Shown here: in pieces, positions 1-10,566 of the stretch
How positions within the stretch are numbered: the first letter of the stretch is position 1
Layout of the letters: the number at the start of each line of letters is the position of its first letter
Source of the DNA: JAABUE01 sp034431895
GTDB taxonomy: Bacteria > Chloroflexota > Anaerolineae > Anaerolineales > Villigracilaceae
Direction of reading: 5' to 3'
Assembly (NCBI GenBank): GCA_034431895.1
Contig: DAOUCM010000059.1
Coordinates: 1 to 39,470, forward strand
Length of the DNA stretch: 39,470 bases
Program-made: the position numbers and the translations under genes
The notes under the pieces: generated by a model
What the model was told of the DNA's origin: nothing
Databases searched by the model: none
Seen by the model: only the letters and a program-made list of their open reading frames with translations

Positions 1-294
1 CTGGGCTTCGTCAAACTGCACATCCTCCACCATGCCGGGCATGAGCCGGTCTTTGGCTTGTGGCTGATGGAGGAACTGGCGCAGCACGGCTACCGTCTCA
101 GCCCAGGCACGCTTTATCCCATCCTGCACAGCCTGGAACAGGACGGCCTGCTATCTAGCACCAGCCAGGTGGTGGACGGCAAAGTGCGCAAATATTATAA
201 ATTGACCCCGGCCGGACAAGATGCGCTGGCGCAGGGGCGCGAAAAAGCCGCGGAACTCCTGCGCGAATTGGGACCACAGATAAACGCAGATTAG
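1..294 (+). CDS. PadR-family transcriptional regulator, 5'-truncated by the window edge
   Basis: The frame is open from base 1 to a TAG stop at 294, so the start lies outside the window and about 97 residues are visible. The visible part is the PadR winged helix-turn-helix core: the helix around LMEELAQHGYRLSPGTLYP, then ILHSLEQDGLL and the wing (VRKYYKLTPAGQDAL). PadR proteins are small dimeric repressors or ligand-sensing regulators that often control a neighbouring transporter. Only 7 nt separate its stop from the chromate transporter, whose ribosome binding site (AGGAAA) overlaps the 3' end, so the two are co-transcribed. Inference: it regulates this chrA-MFS operon. The effector cannot be read from sequence. 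A short C-terminal tail suggests the compact PadR subclass. Confidence 0.9.
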   Translation: MGFVKLHILHHAGHEPVFGLWLMEELAQHGYRLSPGTLYPILHSLEQDGLLSSTSQVVDGKVRKYYKLTPAGQDALAQGREKAAELLRELGPQINAD

Positions 295-301
295 GAAAAT
301 C

Positions 302-1492
<1,191 letters not shown>

Positions 1493-1513
1493 ATTCCTGA
1501 GAAAGGTCTGTGA

Positions 1514-2740
1514 ATGAAAAAGAAACTCTTACTTCCCCGCCTGCATCCCAACATCTGGGTCGTGACGACCACCTCGTTCCTGACCGACATCTCGTCCGAG
1601 ATGCTGGTCTACCTCATCCCGCTCTTTCTCTCCAACGTGTTGGGCGTGCGGACGGCTGTCATCGGCCTGATCGACGGCGTGGCCGAGACCACCGCCAGTT
1701 TGCTCAAAATCTATTCCGGCGCGCTCTCGGATAAACTCGGCCGGCGCAAGGGACTGGCTGTGCTGGGCTATGGCCTCTCGACGATCGCCAAGCCTTTCCT
1801 GTACTTTGCCAACTCGTGGGGCGGGGTGTTGGGCGTGCGCTTCGCCGACCGGGCCGGCAAGGGCATCCGCACCGCGCCGCGCGACGCGCTGGTAGCCGCC
1901 AGCACAGACGACGAGTCGCGCGGCCTGGCTTTTGGCTTGCACCGCGCGGGCGATACGGCCGGCGCTTTTGTGGGCATCGGCATCGCTGCGCTCATCATCT
2001 GGCTGACGCAGGCCAATCAATCGCTGCTCAGCCGCGCCACGTTCCAAATCGCTGTTCTAGCCAGCATGATCCCGGCTGCCCTGGCGGTGCTTGTCCTGGC
2101 AGTGGGAGCGAAAGAGGCGAGGAAAAACCCCGCTGAAACGGAAGCAGGCCCACGGTCCGGCAAGAAGCGGATGCGTTTCGCAGACCTGGACCGACGCTTC
2201 CAGTCCTTCCTGCTGGCGGTCGTCCTGTTCACGCTCGGCAATTCATCCGATTCTTTCATCGTCTTGCGGGCGCAGGAGCGCGGTCTGTCTGCCTTGCAGA
2301 CCATGTTCATGCTGATGACCTTCACCGCGGTGTACACACTGTTCTCCGGGCCGCTGGGCGCGCTCTCGGACCGCGTTGGGCGGCGCAGGCTCATGCTGGG
2401 CGGCTGGCTGGCCTACGGACTGGTCTATCTCGGCCTGGCCGTTTCGCAAACCGGCTGGCAGGTGTGGGCGCTGTTTGGGCTTTACGGTATTTACTATGCA
2501 GCCACCGAGGGGACAGCCAAGGCGCTGGTGGCAGACCTGGTGCCAGATGCGCAGCGCGGGACGGCCTACGGCTTGTTCAACGCCGCCATCGGGCTGACGG
2601 CCTTGCCCGCTTCGGTGATTGCCGGCCTGCTGTGGCAAGGAGCCGGGCCGTGGGCGGGATTTGGCGCCAGCGCGCCGTTCTTCTTTGGGACCGGGATGGC
2701 GCTGTTGGCCAGCGGGATGTTTTGGAGGGGGGTGAAATAA
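1514..2740 (+). CDS. Major facilitator superfamily transporter
   Basis: A 408-residue polytopic membrane protein with about 12 hydrophobic segments. The loop between helices 2 and 3 shows the MFS signature (GALSDKLGRRKGLAVLG), repeated in the second half as GALSDRVGRRRLMLGG, which marks the two six-helix bundles. A strongly conserved stretch RFADRAGKGIRTAPRDALVA follows helix 4. The start ATG at 1514 lies 21 nt after chrA. Substrate is unknown; given the operon (PadR, ChrA) an efflux role is plausible but is inference. Confidence 0.88.
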   Translation: MKKKLLLPRLHPNIWVVTTTSFLTDISSEMLVYLIPLFLSNVLGVRTAVIGLIDGVAETTASLLKIYSGALSDKLGRRKGLAVLGYGLSTIAKPFLYFANSWGGVLGVRFADRAGKGIRTAPRDALVAASTDDESRGLAFGLHRAGDTAGAFVGIGIAALIIWLTQANQSLLSRATFQIAVLASMIPAALAVLVLAVGAKEARKNPAETEAGPRSGKKRMRFADLDRRFQSFLLAVVLFTLGNSSDSFIVLRAQERGLSALQTMFMLMTFTAVYTLFSGPLGALSDRVGRRRLMLGGWLAYGLVYLGLAVSQTGWQVWALFGLYGIYYAATEGTAKALVADLVPDAQRGTAYGLFNAAIGLTALPASVIAGLLWQGAGPWAGFGASAPFFFGTGMALLASGMFWRGVK

Positions 2741-2744
2741 ACCA

Positions 2745-3077
2745 ATGACTGCTTGGAAAGATCAAGTTCAACGAGAATTCGAACGCGCCAAAGTCGCCCG
2801 TGCCGGAGGCAACGAGGGGCAGGCACGGGTATGCGCCCGTCGCGCGGCCGGTATTGCCATCCGTGAGTATTATGCCCGGCAAGGACAAAAACTCCGCACG
2901 CCCAGCGCCTATGACTTACTCACTCTGCTCAGGGACGACCCTGGCATCGCGCCGGACCTCAAACAGGCTGCCGCTCATTTGACCTTGCGCGTCACCGAAG
3001 AGTTCAAGTTGCCCGTCCATGTGGATTTGGTCGAAGAGGCGCACAAGGTATGTGAGGGATTACTGGGGGAAATCTGA
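2745..3077 (+). CDS. Small helical protein, HEPN-like
   Basis: A 110-residue, apparently all-helical protein starting 4 nt after the MFS stop, with a purine-rich GGAGGGGGG tract just upstream. The arrangement KVARAGGNEGQARVCARRAAG followed by a central helix pair and a C-terminal helix resembles HEPN-type four-helix proteins, which include nucleotide-binding partners and RNases. The RNase motif R-x4-6-H is not clearly present, so a toxin role is not supported. Its position as last gene of the PadR-chrA-MFS row suggests co-transcription. Function is not assigned; the coding call is stronger than the family call. Confidence 0.75.
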   Translation: MTAWKDQVQREFERAKVARAGGNEGQARVCARRAAGIAIREYYARQGQKLRTPSAYDLLTLLRDDPGIAPDLKQAAAHLTLRVTEEFKLPVHVDLVEEAHKVCEGLLGEI

Positions 3078-3124
3078 AAATCGCGGCGCCCTCTCTTTGG
3101 AAAGAATCCCGGACGAACATAGAG

Positions 3125-3166
3125 TGTCCACGCAAAAAATGAGTCCGTGGGTGAAGTGCGTGGACA
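3125..3166. repeat. 10-bp perfect inverted repeat, possible terminator
   Basis: TGTCCACGCA at 3125-3134 is mirrored by TGCGTGGACA at 3157-3166 with a 22-nt loop. It lies about 50 nt after the HEPN-like gene. There is no U-run after the right arm, so intrinsic termination is uncertain. Confidence 0.45.
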
Positions 3167-3231
3167 TACGCCTCCTGAAGCCTGGAGCTTCCAGACAGAA
3201 TTCAACAGGCGTTGACTCAACGCGAATGACT

Positions 3232-3327
3232 CGAAAAAGGCGAAAAGCACGAAAGCAACGAGGAAATGTGGAGTGCGCGGCCTGGCAAAACAAGAAGAAG
3301 TTCGCGTATTTCGCTTGTTTCGCGACT
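3232..3327. repeat. Degenerate 9-bp repeats in both orientations
   Basis: The 406-base gap 3078-3483 holds no convincing gene. Within it are CGAAAAAGG, CGAAAAGCA, CGAAAGCAA and CGAGGAAAT in register at 3232-3267. In the reverse sense, TTCGCGTAT, TTCGCTTGT and TTCGCGACT follow at 3301-3327. The CGAAA and TTTCG cores are complementary, so the two halves could fold back on each other. The short open frames crossing this region on both strands are low-complexity products of the repeat. Confidence 0.6.
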
Positions 3328-3443
3328 CATCGTACCCGTATGGGTATTCGCGTCGAAAACCTGGGATGAGCATGAAAGCCAATGCTGCTGCATGAGTTCG
3401 CCGGCAGAATCAACCTTTGCATGCACACGAACATAGAACAGAT

Positions 3444-3474
3444 TTGCAGTATCCAGATTTGAATATGGTAAAAT
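3444..3474 (+). promoter_or_regulatory. Weak candidate promoter for the 3484 gene
   Basis: TTGCAG (3444-3449) and TAAAAT (3469-3474) are separated by 19 nt, and the region is AT-rich compared with its surroundings. The -10 ends 9 nt before the ATG at 3484, so the transcript would have almost no leader. The spacing is not ideal. Confidence 0.35.
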
Positions 3475-3483
3475 CAAGGGGTT

Positions 3484-4488
3484 ATGGGAAAAGAGCAACA
3501 GCAAACTCTGCCTCCACCGCCCGGCGTGGTCGGTTCACTTAAAGCGGGCTTCGATAGCATTGCTTCCAACGTTGCGGTGATTGCCCTGCCCCTGATGCTG
3601 GACCTGTGGCTGTGGCTGGGGCCGCACTTGCGCGTAGACCATCTCTTCCAGCCATTCTTCGATGAGATGCTTCGCTATTCTGCCTCGAGCGGAATCCCAG
3701 CCGCCGACATGACGCACGCCCAGGAGGTATATGCGGCCCTGTCAGTCGAGTTGCAAAAGTTCAACTTAATGAGCATGTTGCGTACATTTCCGGTGGGCGT
3801 GTTCAGCCTGATGAGCGGCAAGATGCCTGCCGAAACACCCTTTGGCGCGGCGGCGATGATTTATGTGAATTCCCCCCTTGCCCTGGCAGGTTGGACGCTC
3901 TTGCTCACGCTGTCAGGATGGATATTGGGGGGGGTGTTTTTCCGCTGGGTATCCATTGTGGTGGCAGACCCATCCAAACCATCTGCATGGCAACTGAAAT
4001 ATTGCGTGACGCAGACGGTGTTATTTTCTATGCTATGGCTTTTTCTGATGTTCTTGTTTGGCATCCCGTTTTCGATGATGCTGACAGTGGGACTGCTCGC
4101 CAGTCCTGTGCTTGCACAAGGTATTCTATTGATTGCAACGCTGTTGTCTGTGTGGCTGGTGGTGCCTTTGTTCTTTACTCCCCATGGCATTTTCATGCGG
4201 CAGGAGAATGCGTTTTCTTCAATCTACACCAGTTTGCGCATGGCGCGATATACGCTGCCCACCAGTAGTTTGTTCATCATGAGCGTGTTCTTGATTGCCT
4301 ATGGGTTGGATTATCTGTGGAATATTCCCCCCGCCAATTCATGGATGGCATTGGTTGGCATCGCCGGCCATGCCTTCATTACCACGTCGTTATTGGCAGC
4401 CAGTTTCATTTACTACCGCGATATGCAGGTCTGGTTGCAAACGGTTTTTGCAAAGATGAAAATGAATACGCCGCCGCAATCGGTGTAA
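3484..4488 (+). CDS. Multi-pass membrane protein of unknown function
   Basis: A 334-residue protein with a short Pro-rich N-terminus (LPPPPGVVGSLKAGFDSI) and about six hydrophobic segments, near residues 30-50, 130-155, 180-205, 215-235, 260-285 and 295-315. The first segment is followed by a long polar region (about 55-120). No catalytic motif or transporter signature is recognised. It resembles in outline the poorly characterised integral membrane proteins that begin with 'GSLKAGFD' in Chloroflexota. It ends 19 nt before the GTG start of gyrB on the same strand, so it probably shares a transcript with gyrB. This may be coincidental operon structure; no functional link is claimed. Confidence 0.85.
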   Translation: MGKEQQQTLPPPPGVVGSLKAGFDSIASNVAVIALPLMLDLWLWLGPHLRVDHLFQPFFDEMLRYSASSGIPAADMTHAQEVYAALSVELQKFNLMSMLRTFPVGVFSLMSGKMPAETPFGAAAMIYVNSPLALAGWTLLLTLSGWILGGVFFRWVSIVVADPSKPSAWQLKYCVTQTVLFSMLWLFLMFLFGIPFSMMLTVGLLASPVLAQGILLIATLLSVWLVVPLFFTPHGIFMRQENAFSSIYTSLRMARYTLPTSSLFIMSVFLIAYGLDYLWNIPPANSWMALVGIAGHAFITTSLLAASFIYYRDMQVWLQTVFAKMKMNTPPQSV

Positions 4489-4507
4489 CAGGCCCTTGGA
4501 GGTTTTT

Positions 4508-6418
4508 GTGGTTCAACCGAACGGAAGTTATGAAGCAGAAAATATCCAGGTTTTGGAGGGATTGGAGGCTGTTCGCCGCCGCCCAGGCATGTATGTGGGC
4601 GGAACAGACATCAAAGCGCTGCATCATCTGGTTTATGAGGTTGTAGACAACTCGATTGACGAGGCGCTGGCAGGGGCATGCACGCGCATCGAGATTGTCA
4701 TCCATCCCGATAGCAGCGTTACAGTAGAGGACAATGGGCGGGGCATCCCGGTAGGGATTCATCCGCAAATGAAAAAATCAGCCCTGGAAGTGGTCATGAC
4801 CACTTTGCACGCTGGCGGCAAGTTCGGCGGGGGCGGCTATAAAGTCTCTGGCGGTTTGCACGGGGTGGGCGTGAGCGCGGTCAATGCGCTTTCGGAATGG
4901 TGCGAGGTAGAGGTACGGCGCGAAGGCCAAATCCACTTCCAGCGTTTCGAGCGCGGTCGCCCGCTGGAAGCGGTAAAGGTCATCGGCAAGACCAAAGCCG
5001 GGGAAAGCGGCACCAAGACCACGTTCAAGTTCGATGCGGAGATCTTCAAAGGGGATCTCGACTATAAATTCGATACGCTAAGCCAGCGCCTGCGTGAGAT
5101 GGCGTTCGTCACGCGCGGCGTCACCATCCATTTTCGTGATGAACGCAGCGACCGCGAGATGACGTTCTACTTCGAGGGCGGTATCATCTCCTTCGTCCGC
5201 TATTTGAATCGCAACCGCGAGACGCTGCATCCGGCGGTTTACGTCGAGAAGGAAATCGAAGGCATCGGTATCGAGGCTGCTATTCAGTACACGGATGCAT
5301 ACACCGAATCGGTCTATTCCTTTGCAAACACCATCAACACCATAGACGGCGGCACGCACTTGACCGGTCTGCGCAGCGCCCTGACGCGCGTCATCAACGA
5401 CTTTGCCCGCAAAAACGGCTTGCTCAAAGACGCCGACCCCAACTTCTCCGGCGATGATACGCGCGAAGGCTTGACCGCTATCGTCTCGGTGAAACACCCC
5501 GACCCGCAGTTCGAGAGCCAGACCAAGGTCAAGTTGATGAACGCAGAGGTGCAAACCTATGTGCAGCAGGTGGTAGCCGAGGCTTTCAATACTTTCTTGG
5601 AAGAGAATCCGCAAGCGGCCAAAGCCATCGTACAAAAATGTCTGACCTCAGCCCGCGCGCGCGACGCAGCCCGCAAGGCGCGCGATCTGGTCATCCGCAA
5701 ATCGGCCCTCGAGTCGCTTACGCTGCCGGGCAAACTGGCCGATTGCTCTGAGCGCGATTCGTCCAAGACCGAGTTGTATATCGTCGAGGGCGACTCGGCC
5801 GGCGGAAGCGCAAAACAAGGCCGCGACCGGCATTTTCAGGCCATCTTGCCCCTGCGAGGCAAAATTCTCAATACCGAGCGCGCCCGCCTGGATAAAATTT
5901 TGGGTAACAACGAGGTCAAGGCGCTCATTTCGGCGCTTGGCACCGGCATAGGCGACAACTTCGACCTCGAAGGGTTGCGTTATGGGCGAGTCATCCTTAT
6001 GAGCGATGCCGACGTAGATGGAAGCCACATCCGCACCTTATTATTGACTTTCTTCTTTCGTTACATGCCAGAATTGATCGAAAACGGACATTTGTTCATT
6101 GCCCAACCGCCCTTATATCGTATAGCGTACAAGAACCAGGTAAAGTATGCTTACACGGATGCCGAGAAGGACAAAATCCTCAAAGAGTTGGGGAGTGAAA
6201 AAGCAACCTTACAACGTTACAAAGGTCTGGGCGAAATGAACCCTGAGCAGTTGTGGGAAACGACCATGAACCCGAAAAACCGTACCCTGTTGATGGTGAC
6301 GGTGGAGGACGCTGCCGAAGCCGACCGAACCTTCGACATGCTCATGGGCGATGCGGTGGATCCACGCCGCCGCTTCATTCAAACCCACGCTCGCAGCGTC
6401 CGCAACCTGGACATTTAG
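4508..6418 (+). CDS. gyrB: DNA gyrase subunit B
   Basis: A 636-residue ATPase subunit of gyrase, which introduces negative supercoils together with GyrA (not in this window). The GHKL ATP-binding site is visible: E in YEVVDNSIDEA, DNGRGIPV and the lid GGLHGVGVSAVNALS. The transducer QTK loop is SQTKVKL. The TOPRIM motifs are YIVEGDSAGGSAKQGRDR and MSDADVDGSHIRTLLLTF, and the C-terminal end is RRRFIQTHARSVRNLDI. Length and PLRGKILN favour GyrB over ParE. An upstream in-frame TTG at 4496 is rejected: GGAGG at 4498-4502 sits 5 nt before GTG 4508, which I take as start. A terminator follows directly. Confidence 0.97.
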   Translation: MVQPNGSYEAENIQVLEGLEAVRRRPGMYVGGTDIKALHHLVYEVVDNSIDEALAGACTRIEIVIHPDSSVTVEDNGRGIPVGIHPQMKKSALEVVMTTLHAGGKFGGGGYKVSGGLHGVGVSAVNALSEWCEVEVRREGQIHFQRFERGRPLEAVKVIGKTKAGESGTKTTFKFDAEIFKGDLDYKFDTLSQRLREMAFVTRGVTIHFRDERSDREMTFYFEGGIISFVRYLNRNRETLHPAVYVEKEIEGIGIEAAIQYTDAYTESVYSFANTINTIDGGTHLTGLRSALTRVINDFARKNGLLKDADPNFSGDDTREGLTAIVSVKHPDPQFESQTKVKLMNAEVQTYVQQVVAEAFNTFLEENPQAAKAIVQKCLTSARARDAARKARDLVIRKSALESLTLPGKLADCSERDSSKTELYIVEGDSAGGSAKQGRDRHFQAILPLRGKILNTERARLDKILGNNEVKALISALGTGIGDNFDLEGLRYGRVILMSDADVDGSHIRTLLLTFFFRYMPELIENGHLFIAQPPLYRIAYKNQVKYAYTDAEKDKILKELGSEKATLQRYKGLGEMNPEQLWETTMNPKNRTLLMVTVEDAAEADRTFDMLMGDAVDPRRRFIQTHARSVRNLDI

Positions 6419-6430
6419 CCGCCCACGTGC

Positions 6431-6461
6431 AAAAAGACCATCCCATGGGTTGGTCTTTTTT
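6431..6461 (+). terminator. Rho-independent terminator after gyrB
   Basis: AAAAAGACCA (6431-6440) pairs with TGGTCTTTTT (6451-6460) around a 10-nt loop that is itself CCC/GGG complementary, ending in a run of six T. Being symmetrical in A and T runs, it could work on both strands. Confidence 0.85.
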
Positions 6462-6564
6462 GTTCACACCATACCCCTGCTTTGTTATGAAAGTAACATT
6501 TATTCAACTAAAAATATCGTTTAGAATTGCTTTAGTTCACTTTTGACGGACATCGTTTCAGGCT

Positions 6565-9500
6565 ATGTTCAAACGTTTGCGCTTGAATCTCACCCTCAGC
6601 CGATTGTTGCAGATCGTTGTATTTACTTATCAAATCAGCACCATTGCCATCTTCCTGGTGTCGTTATACCTGGCATGGAACTGGCTGCAAAATCCCTTTG
6701 TGGGAGCGTTTTTCGAACCGACCATGGTGATGAACGGCGGCGGTCCAAGCGCGGAGGGCGCGAAATGGCCTTTATACGACCAGGGCATCCAGCATGGCGA
6801 TCAATTGATTTCAATTGCTGGTCGGGAAATCCACAACGCAGAAGACATGCGCCAAACTCTGGCAGGCTTCTACGCCGGTGAGACCGTGCCGGTCGTCGTC
6901 CGCACGGTAGAAGGCAAGACAATCACATATGAGATCGAATTGCAGCGCTTACCCCAAGCCGATTTGATCGCCTATTTGGTTATTCCTTCAGTCATCAGTA
7001 TAGCCTTCTTTGCGCTCAGTTTGTGGATTTTTGGATTACGCCACACCGAACCGGCTGGCCGCGCCTTTACGTTATTTGCCTCCTCGATGGCCATTGTAAC
7101 TGGCACCTTTTTCGACCTGTATACCACACATCGTTTCTCTTACTACTGGGCTTTGGCCTTGCCCTTAGCAGGGGGGGCGCTCATTGATTTGACCTTGTCC
7201 TTCCCACAGGAAGCGCGCGCCGTAGTAGGGCGACCTTATCTGCGCTGGGGCGGATACGTAATTGCCCTCTTGCTGGCTGGCTATTCTCATGTAACCATGC
7301 TCAACCTGGAACAGCCCACGGCTTATTTTGCCGCCTGGTATAGTTCCTACTTTTTCAATGCCTTTGCCATTCTCTTCCATTTGAGCGTGACAATTCACCG
7401 CGCCTTTTTTGTGCCATCGCCGGTGGTCAAAAGTCAAGCGCGCATGGTGTTGATTGGGCTGATCCTTTCGCTTGGCCCCATAGCGGTCTGGTTTGTTCTC
7501 TTTCCTTTCGATCTGGTCAAATTCTCTCCTTACCTGTTCCTTGCCCTTATTCTTTTCCCGCTGACCATTGGGTATACAATTTTGCGTTATCGCCTGGTGC
7601 GAACCGACCTCTGGCTGCGGCAGGGATTGGTGTATATCGGCCTGACTGTTCTGGCCGTAGGCGGTTACGCCGCGATGGTGAGCGGAATTGGCTTGATTTT
7701 CACCAGCGTCATCCCGTCTGAAAGCCCATGGCTGATTGGAAGCATCATTTTTCTCTTGGCCATTGCGCTGGAGCCTTTACGTATTTGGCTGGAGAAGACC
7801 ATCAACAGTACCTTCTTCCGCGGACAGAAAGTCTATGAAGAAAGACTACGGAACTTCAGCCATGACCTGACCAACGCGCTGGACTTGGAAAGCATTGGGC
7901 GACTGTTGCGCCGTCATATTCTGGATACCCTTTCTCCCCAATACGTTCACATTTACATTCTCGATGCTGTCAATGATCAATATGTCAGCATGGCCGACGA
8001 GGATGGCCGCCCCAGTAGTGATGTCCGATTTGCCGTAGGCAGCCCTCTTGCGCAATATTTCCTGAGAGAACGTATTCCCCTCTACCTGGACGATGGGAAT
8101 TTGCCTGCCAGCCTGAGACCTGAAGAGAGCCGCCTCAGGCTGCTTGGCGCACGATTGTTCCTGGCTCTGCCCGGTGAGCACGAAGTGAGCGGTTGGCTGG
8201 CCTTGGGACCGCGCCTTTCAGGGCAACCATATACACCTCAAGACCTGGCATTTCTCCAAAACCTGGCAGACCAATCTTCGGTAGCGATTGGACGTGTGCA
8301 GACCGTTGCCAACCTTGAGCGCCGCATTCAGGAGATGAACGCCCTGACGCGCGTCTCTCAAGGCGTCAATATTACGCTGACCTTCGACGACGTGATGGAG
8401 TTGATCTTTGCGCAAACCGGGCAAATCATCCCGGCAACCGACTTCCATGTCACACTCTTGAACAAGACCGGAGATTATTTCTATTACGCTTTCTGCGTCG
8501 AAAACCATGACCGCCTGTCAGAACGAGAAAATGTTCCCCTGCCGCCCAAATACGGCCTGGGACAAGAAGTTTGCGAAAAAGGGCGTCCCATTTTGACCCA
8601 AGATTATTTGCGCGAATGCCAGGCGCGGAATGTCACCCCTGCCCTGCACGATGTATATGCCTGGATGGGCGTCCCCCTGAACGCCGGCGCCGACACCATT
8701 GGCGCCTTGACGGTTGGCAGCCGTGAGGCGAATGTCACCTATTCGCGTGCCCAACTTGGCCTCTTGCAGGCTGTTGCAGACCAAACGGCTGGCGCCATTG
8801 TGAAATCGCGCCTGCTGCAAGAAACGCAACAGCGCGCTTACCAGTTATCTACCCTGAACGACTTGACACGTCAGTTGACCTCCACCCTGGAACTTGAACC
8901 TCTATTGAAAAATATCCTGGAGAATGCTGTTAGCATTCTCAACTGTGAAGCAGGGAGTTTATTCCTGGTGGATGAGCAAACGGGTGATTTGGTTTTCAAG
9001 GTTACAGCCGGCCCGCCTGCCTCGGCAGAACTGGTAGGTCAGCGAATTCCGGCCGGAACCGGCATCGTTGGCCGTGCAGCCAAATTACGTACAGCGGTTG
9101 TCGAAAACCAGGCACAGTCTTCGGCAGCACACTTCAATGTGCCCGATGCGCAGACCGGTTTCACCAGCAAGTCATTGCTGGCAGTGCCATTGATGTTCAA
9201 AGATCAAGTCATTGGCGTTTTGGAGGTCATCAACCGTATGGATGGCCTGCCTTTTGTGGAAGATGACCAGACGCTGCTTTCGGCCTTTGCAGGTCAAGCG
9301 GCAGTGGCCATCGAAAACGCACGCTTGCATACCCTCACAGACCAAGAGTTGGCTGCGCGCGTAGAAGAACTCTCTGTATTACAGCGCATCGACCGCGAAC
9401 TCAATGCCAGCCTCGAAATAGACCGCGCCATGCGCATTACGCTCGAATGGGCAATGCGACAATCCAAAGCGGAGGCTGGCTTGATCGGCATACTAGACAA

Positions 9501-10560
9501 AGGAAATTTGAGTGTCATGGCAGAACAAGGCTATGGCGACCTCTCGAAACAATTTCCCGATGGCAAACTCCCCTACATCCATATGCCGGCCATGAAACAG
9601 GCCGTGGAAACTTCTCAACCTCATCAAATTTCCCTCCAGGAGCAAGGGGGCAACTGCATTTTGCCGGGCGCCCACACCCAAATTGCCATCCCCTTGCGCC
9701 GTGAAGCCACAGTGGTTGGCTTGATTTTCTTGGAAAGCATCTATGATACTCAGCAAGATATTGCGTTCCTCAACCGCCTAAGCGACCATGCTGCAATTGC
9801 CATTTCGAATGCTCAACTTTACCAGGAAATCCAACGCGCCAACGAGGCCAAAAGTGAGTTTGTCTCTTTCGTAGCGCATGAATTGAAGAATCCAATGACC
9901 TCCATCAAGGGCTACACCGAATTGCTTGCAGGAGGCAAAGTCGGCCCCATCAACGAAATGCAGGCGAACTTCCTGAACACCATCCGCGCCAATGTGGAGC
10001 GCATGTCAACGTTGGTGTCCGACCTGAACGATAATTCCAAAATCGAGGCTGGGCGTCTGCGACTGGATTTCAAAGCGGTGGATATTGCCGAGGTCATCGA
10101 AGAAGTGACGCGCTCTACGCACCGCCAGATTGAAGACCGCAAGCAAACCTTACAACTGCAAGTTCCAGAAACGCTTCCCAAAATCTGGGCCGATCGTACA
10201 CGTGTTATCCAGATACTCACCAACTTGGTGAGTAATGCGAACAAGTACACACCCGAAGGCGGCCAAATCATCATTGGGGCTGAGGCTACGCCCAATCGCT
10301 GGGACGCGGCTGGCGCATCGAAAGTCGTACACGTATGGGTTCAGGACAATGGAATTGGCATCAGTCTGGAAGATCAAAAGAAAATTTTCACCAAATTCTT
10401 CCGTTCCGAGGACGAATCGGCTCGCAAAGCGCCTGGCACCGGCCTGGGATTGAACATCACCAAGAGTCTGGTAGAAATGCAGGCAGGCCGTATCTGGTTC
10501 GATAGCAAATTGCGCGAGGGAACGACATTCCATTTTACAATACCCGTAGCAGAGGAATAG
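6565..10560 (+). CDS. Large membrane sensor histidine kinase with PDZ-like, 7TM-like and four GAF domains
   Basis: The protein has 1331 residues. In order: a membrane segment (about 17-40); a PDZ-like extracytoplasmic loop (about 70-126, GIQHGDQLISIAGREI); roughly eight membrane segments (about 135-405); and four GAF-like domains (about 430-580, 590-750, 765-920, 935-1085), each preceded by an alpha-helical linker. HisKA follows (about 1095-1165) with phospho-acceptor His1105 in FVAHELKNPMTSIKGY, then HATPase_c (about 1205-1328) with N box LVSNANKYTP, G1 DNGIGI, F box and G2 GTGLGLNI. All catalytic boxes look intact. The kinase would autophosphorylate His1105 and pass phosphate to a response regulator, but none lies next to it. 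The FIST gene starts 6 nt downstream and is likely its partner. The upstream region 6480-6560 is AT-rich with TAGAAT at 6522-6527, a possible -10. Confidence 0.93.
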   Translation: MFKRLRLNLTLSRLLQIVVFTYQISTIAIFLVSLYLAWNWLQNPFVGAFFEPTMVMNGGGPSAEGAKWPLYDQGIQHGDQLISIAGREIHNAEDMRQTLAGFYAGETVPVVVRTVEGKTITYEIELQRLPQADLIAYLVIPSVISIAFFALSLWIFGLRHTEPAGRAFTLFASSMAIVTGTFFDLYTTHRFSYYWALALPLAGGALIDLTLSFPQEARAVVGRPYLRWGGYVIALLLAGYSHVTMLNLEQPTAYFAAWYSSYFFNAFAILFHLSVTIHRAFFVPSPVVKSQARMVLIGLILSLGPIAVWFVLFPFDLVKFSPYLFLALILFPLTIGYTILRYRLVRTDLWLRQGLVYIGLTVLAVGGYAAMVSGIGLIFTSVIPSESPWLIGSIIFLLAIALEPLRIWLEKTINSTFFRGQKVYEERLRNFSHDLTNALDLESIGRLLRRHILDTLSPQYVHIYILDAVNDQYVSMADEDGRPSSDVRFAVGSPLAQYFLRERIPLYLDDGNLPASLRPEESRLRLLGARLFLALPGEHEVSGWLALGPRLSGQPYTPQDLAFLQNLADQSSVAIGRVQTVANLERRIQEMNALTRVSQGVNITLTFDDVMELIFAQTGQIIPATDFHVTLLNKTGDYFYYAFCVENHDRLSERENVPLPPKYGLGQEVCEKGRPILTQDYLRECQARNVTPALHDVYAWMGVPLNAGADTIGALTVGSREANVTYSRAQLGLLQAVADQTAGAIVKSRLLQETQQRAYQLSTLNDLTRQLTSTLELEPLLKNILENAVSILNCEAGSLFLVDEQTGDLVFKVTAGPPASAELVGQRIPAGTGIVGRAAKLRTAVVENQAQSSAAHFNVPDAQTGFTSKSLLAVPLMFKDQVIGVLEVINRMDGLPFVEDDQTLLSAFAGQAAVAIENARLHTLTDQELAARVEELSVLQRIDRELNASLEIDRAMRITLEWAMRQSKAEAGLIGILDKGNLSVMAEQGYGDLSKQFPDGKLPYIHMPAMKQAVETSQPHQISLQEQGGNCILPGAHTQIAIPLRREATVVGLIFLESIYDTQQDIAFLNRLSDHAAIAISNAQLYQEIQRANEAKSEFVSFVAHELKNPMTSIKGYTELLAGGKVGPINEMQANFLNTIRANVERMSTLVSDLNDNSKIEAGRLRLDFKAVDIAEVIEEVTRSTHRQIEDRKQTLQLQVPETLPKIWADRTRVIQILTNLVSNANKYTPEGGQIIIGAEATPNRWDAAGASKVVHVWVQDNGIGISLEDQKKIFTKFFRSEDESARKAPGTGLGLNITKSLVEMQAGRIWFDSKLREGTTFHFTIPVAEE

Positions 10561-10566
10561 TTTTCC

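Noticed and set aside
1529..2047. 172-residue open frame opposite the MFS gene
   Set aside because: Antisense shadow; charged and low-complexity.
2975..3382. Open frames on both strands across the 3078-3483 spacer
   Set aside because: They translate the 9-bp repeats into Phe/Ala- and Lys/Arg-rich strings and have no recognisable domain.
4496..4507. TTG start of gyrB
   Set aside because: It overlaps the Shine-Dalgarno; GTG 4508 has the correct spacing.
5078..5635. 185-residue open frame opposite gyrB
   Set aside because: Shadow of gyrB, with no family features or ribosome binding site.
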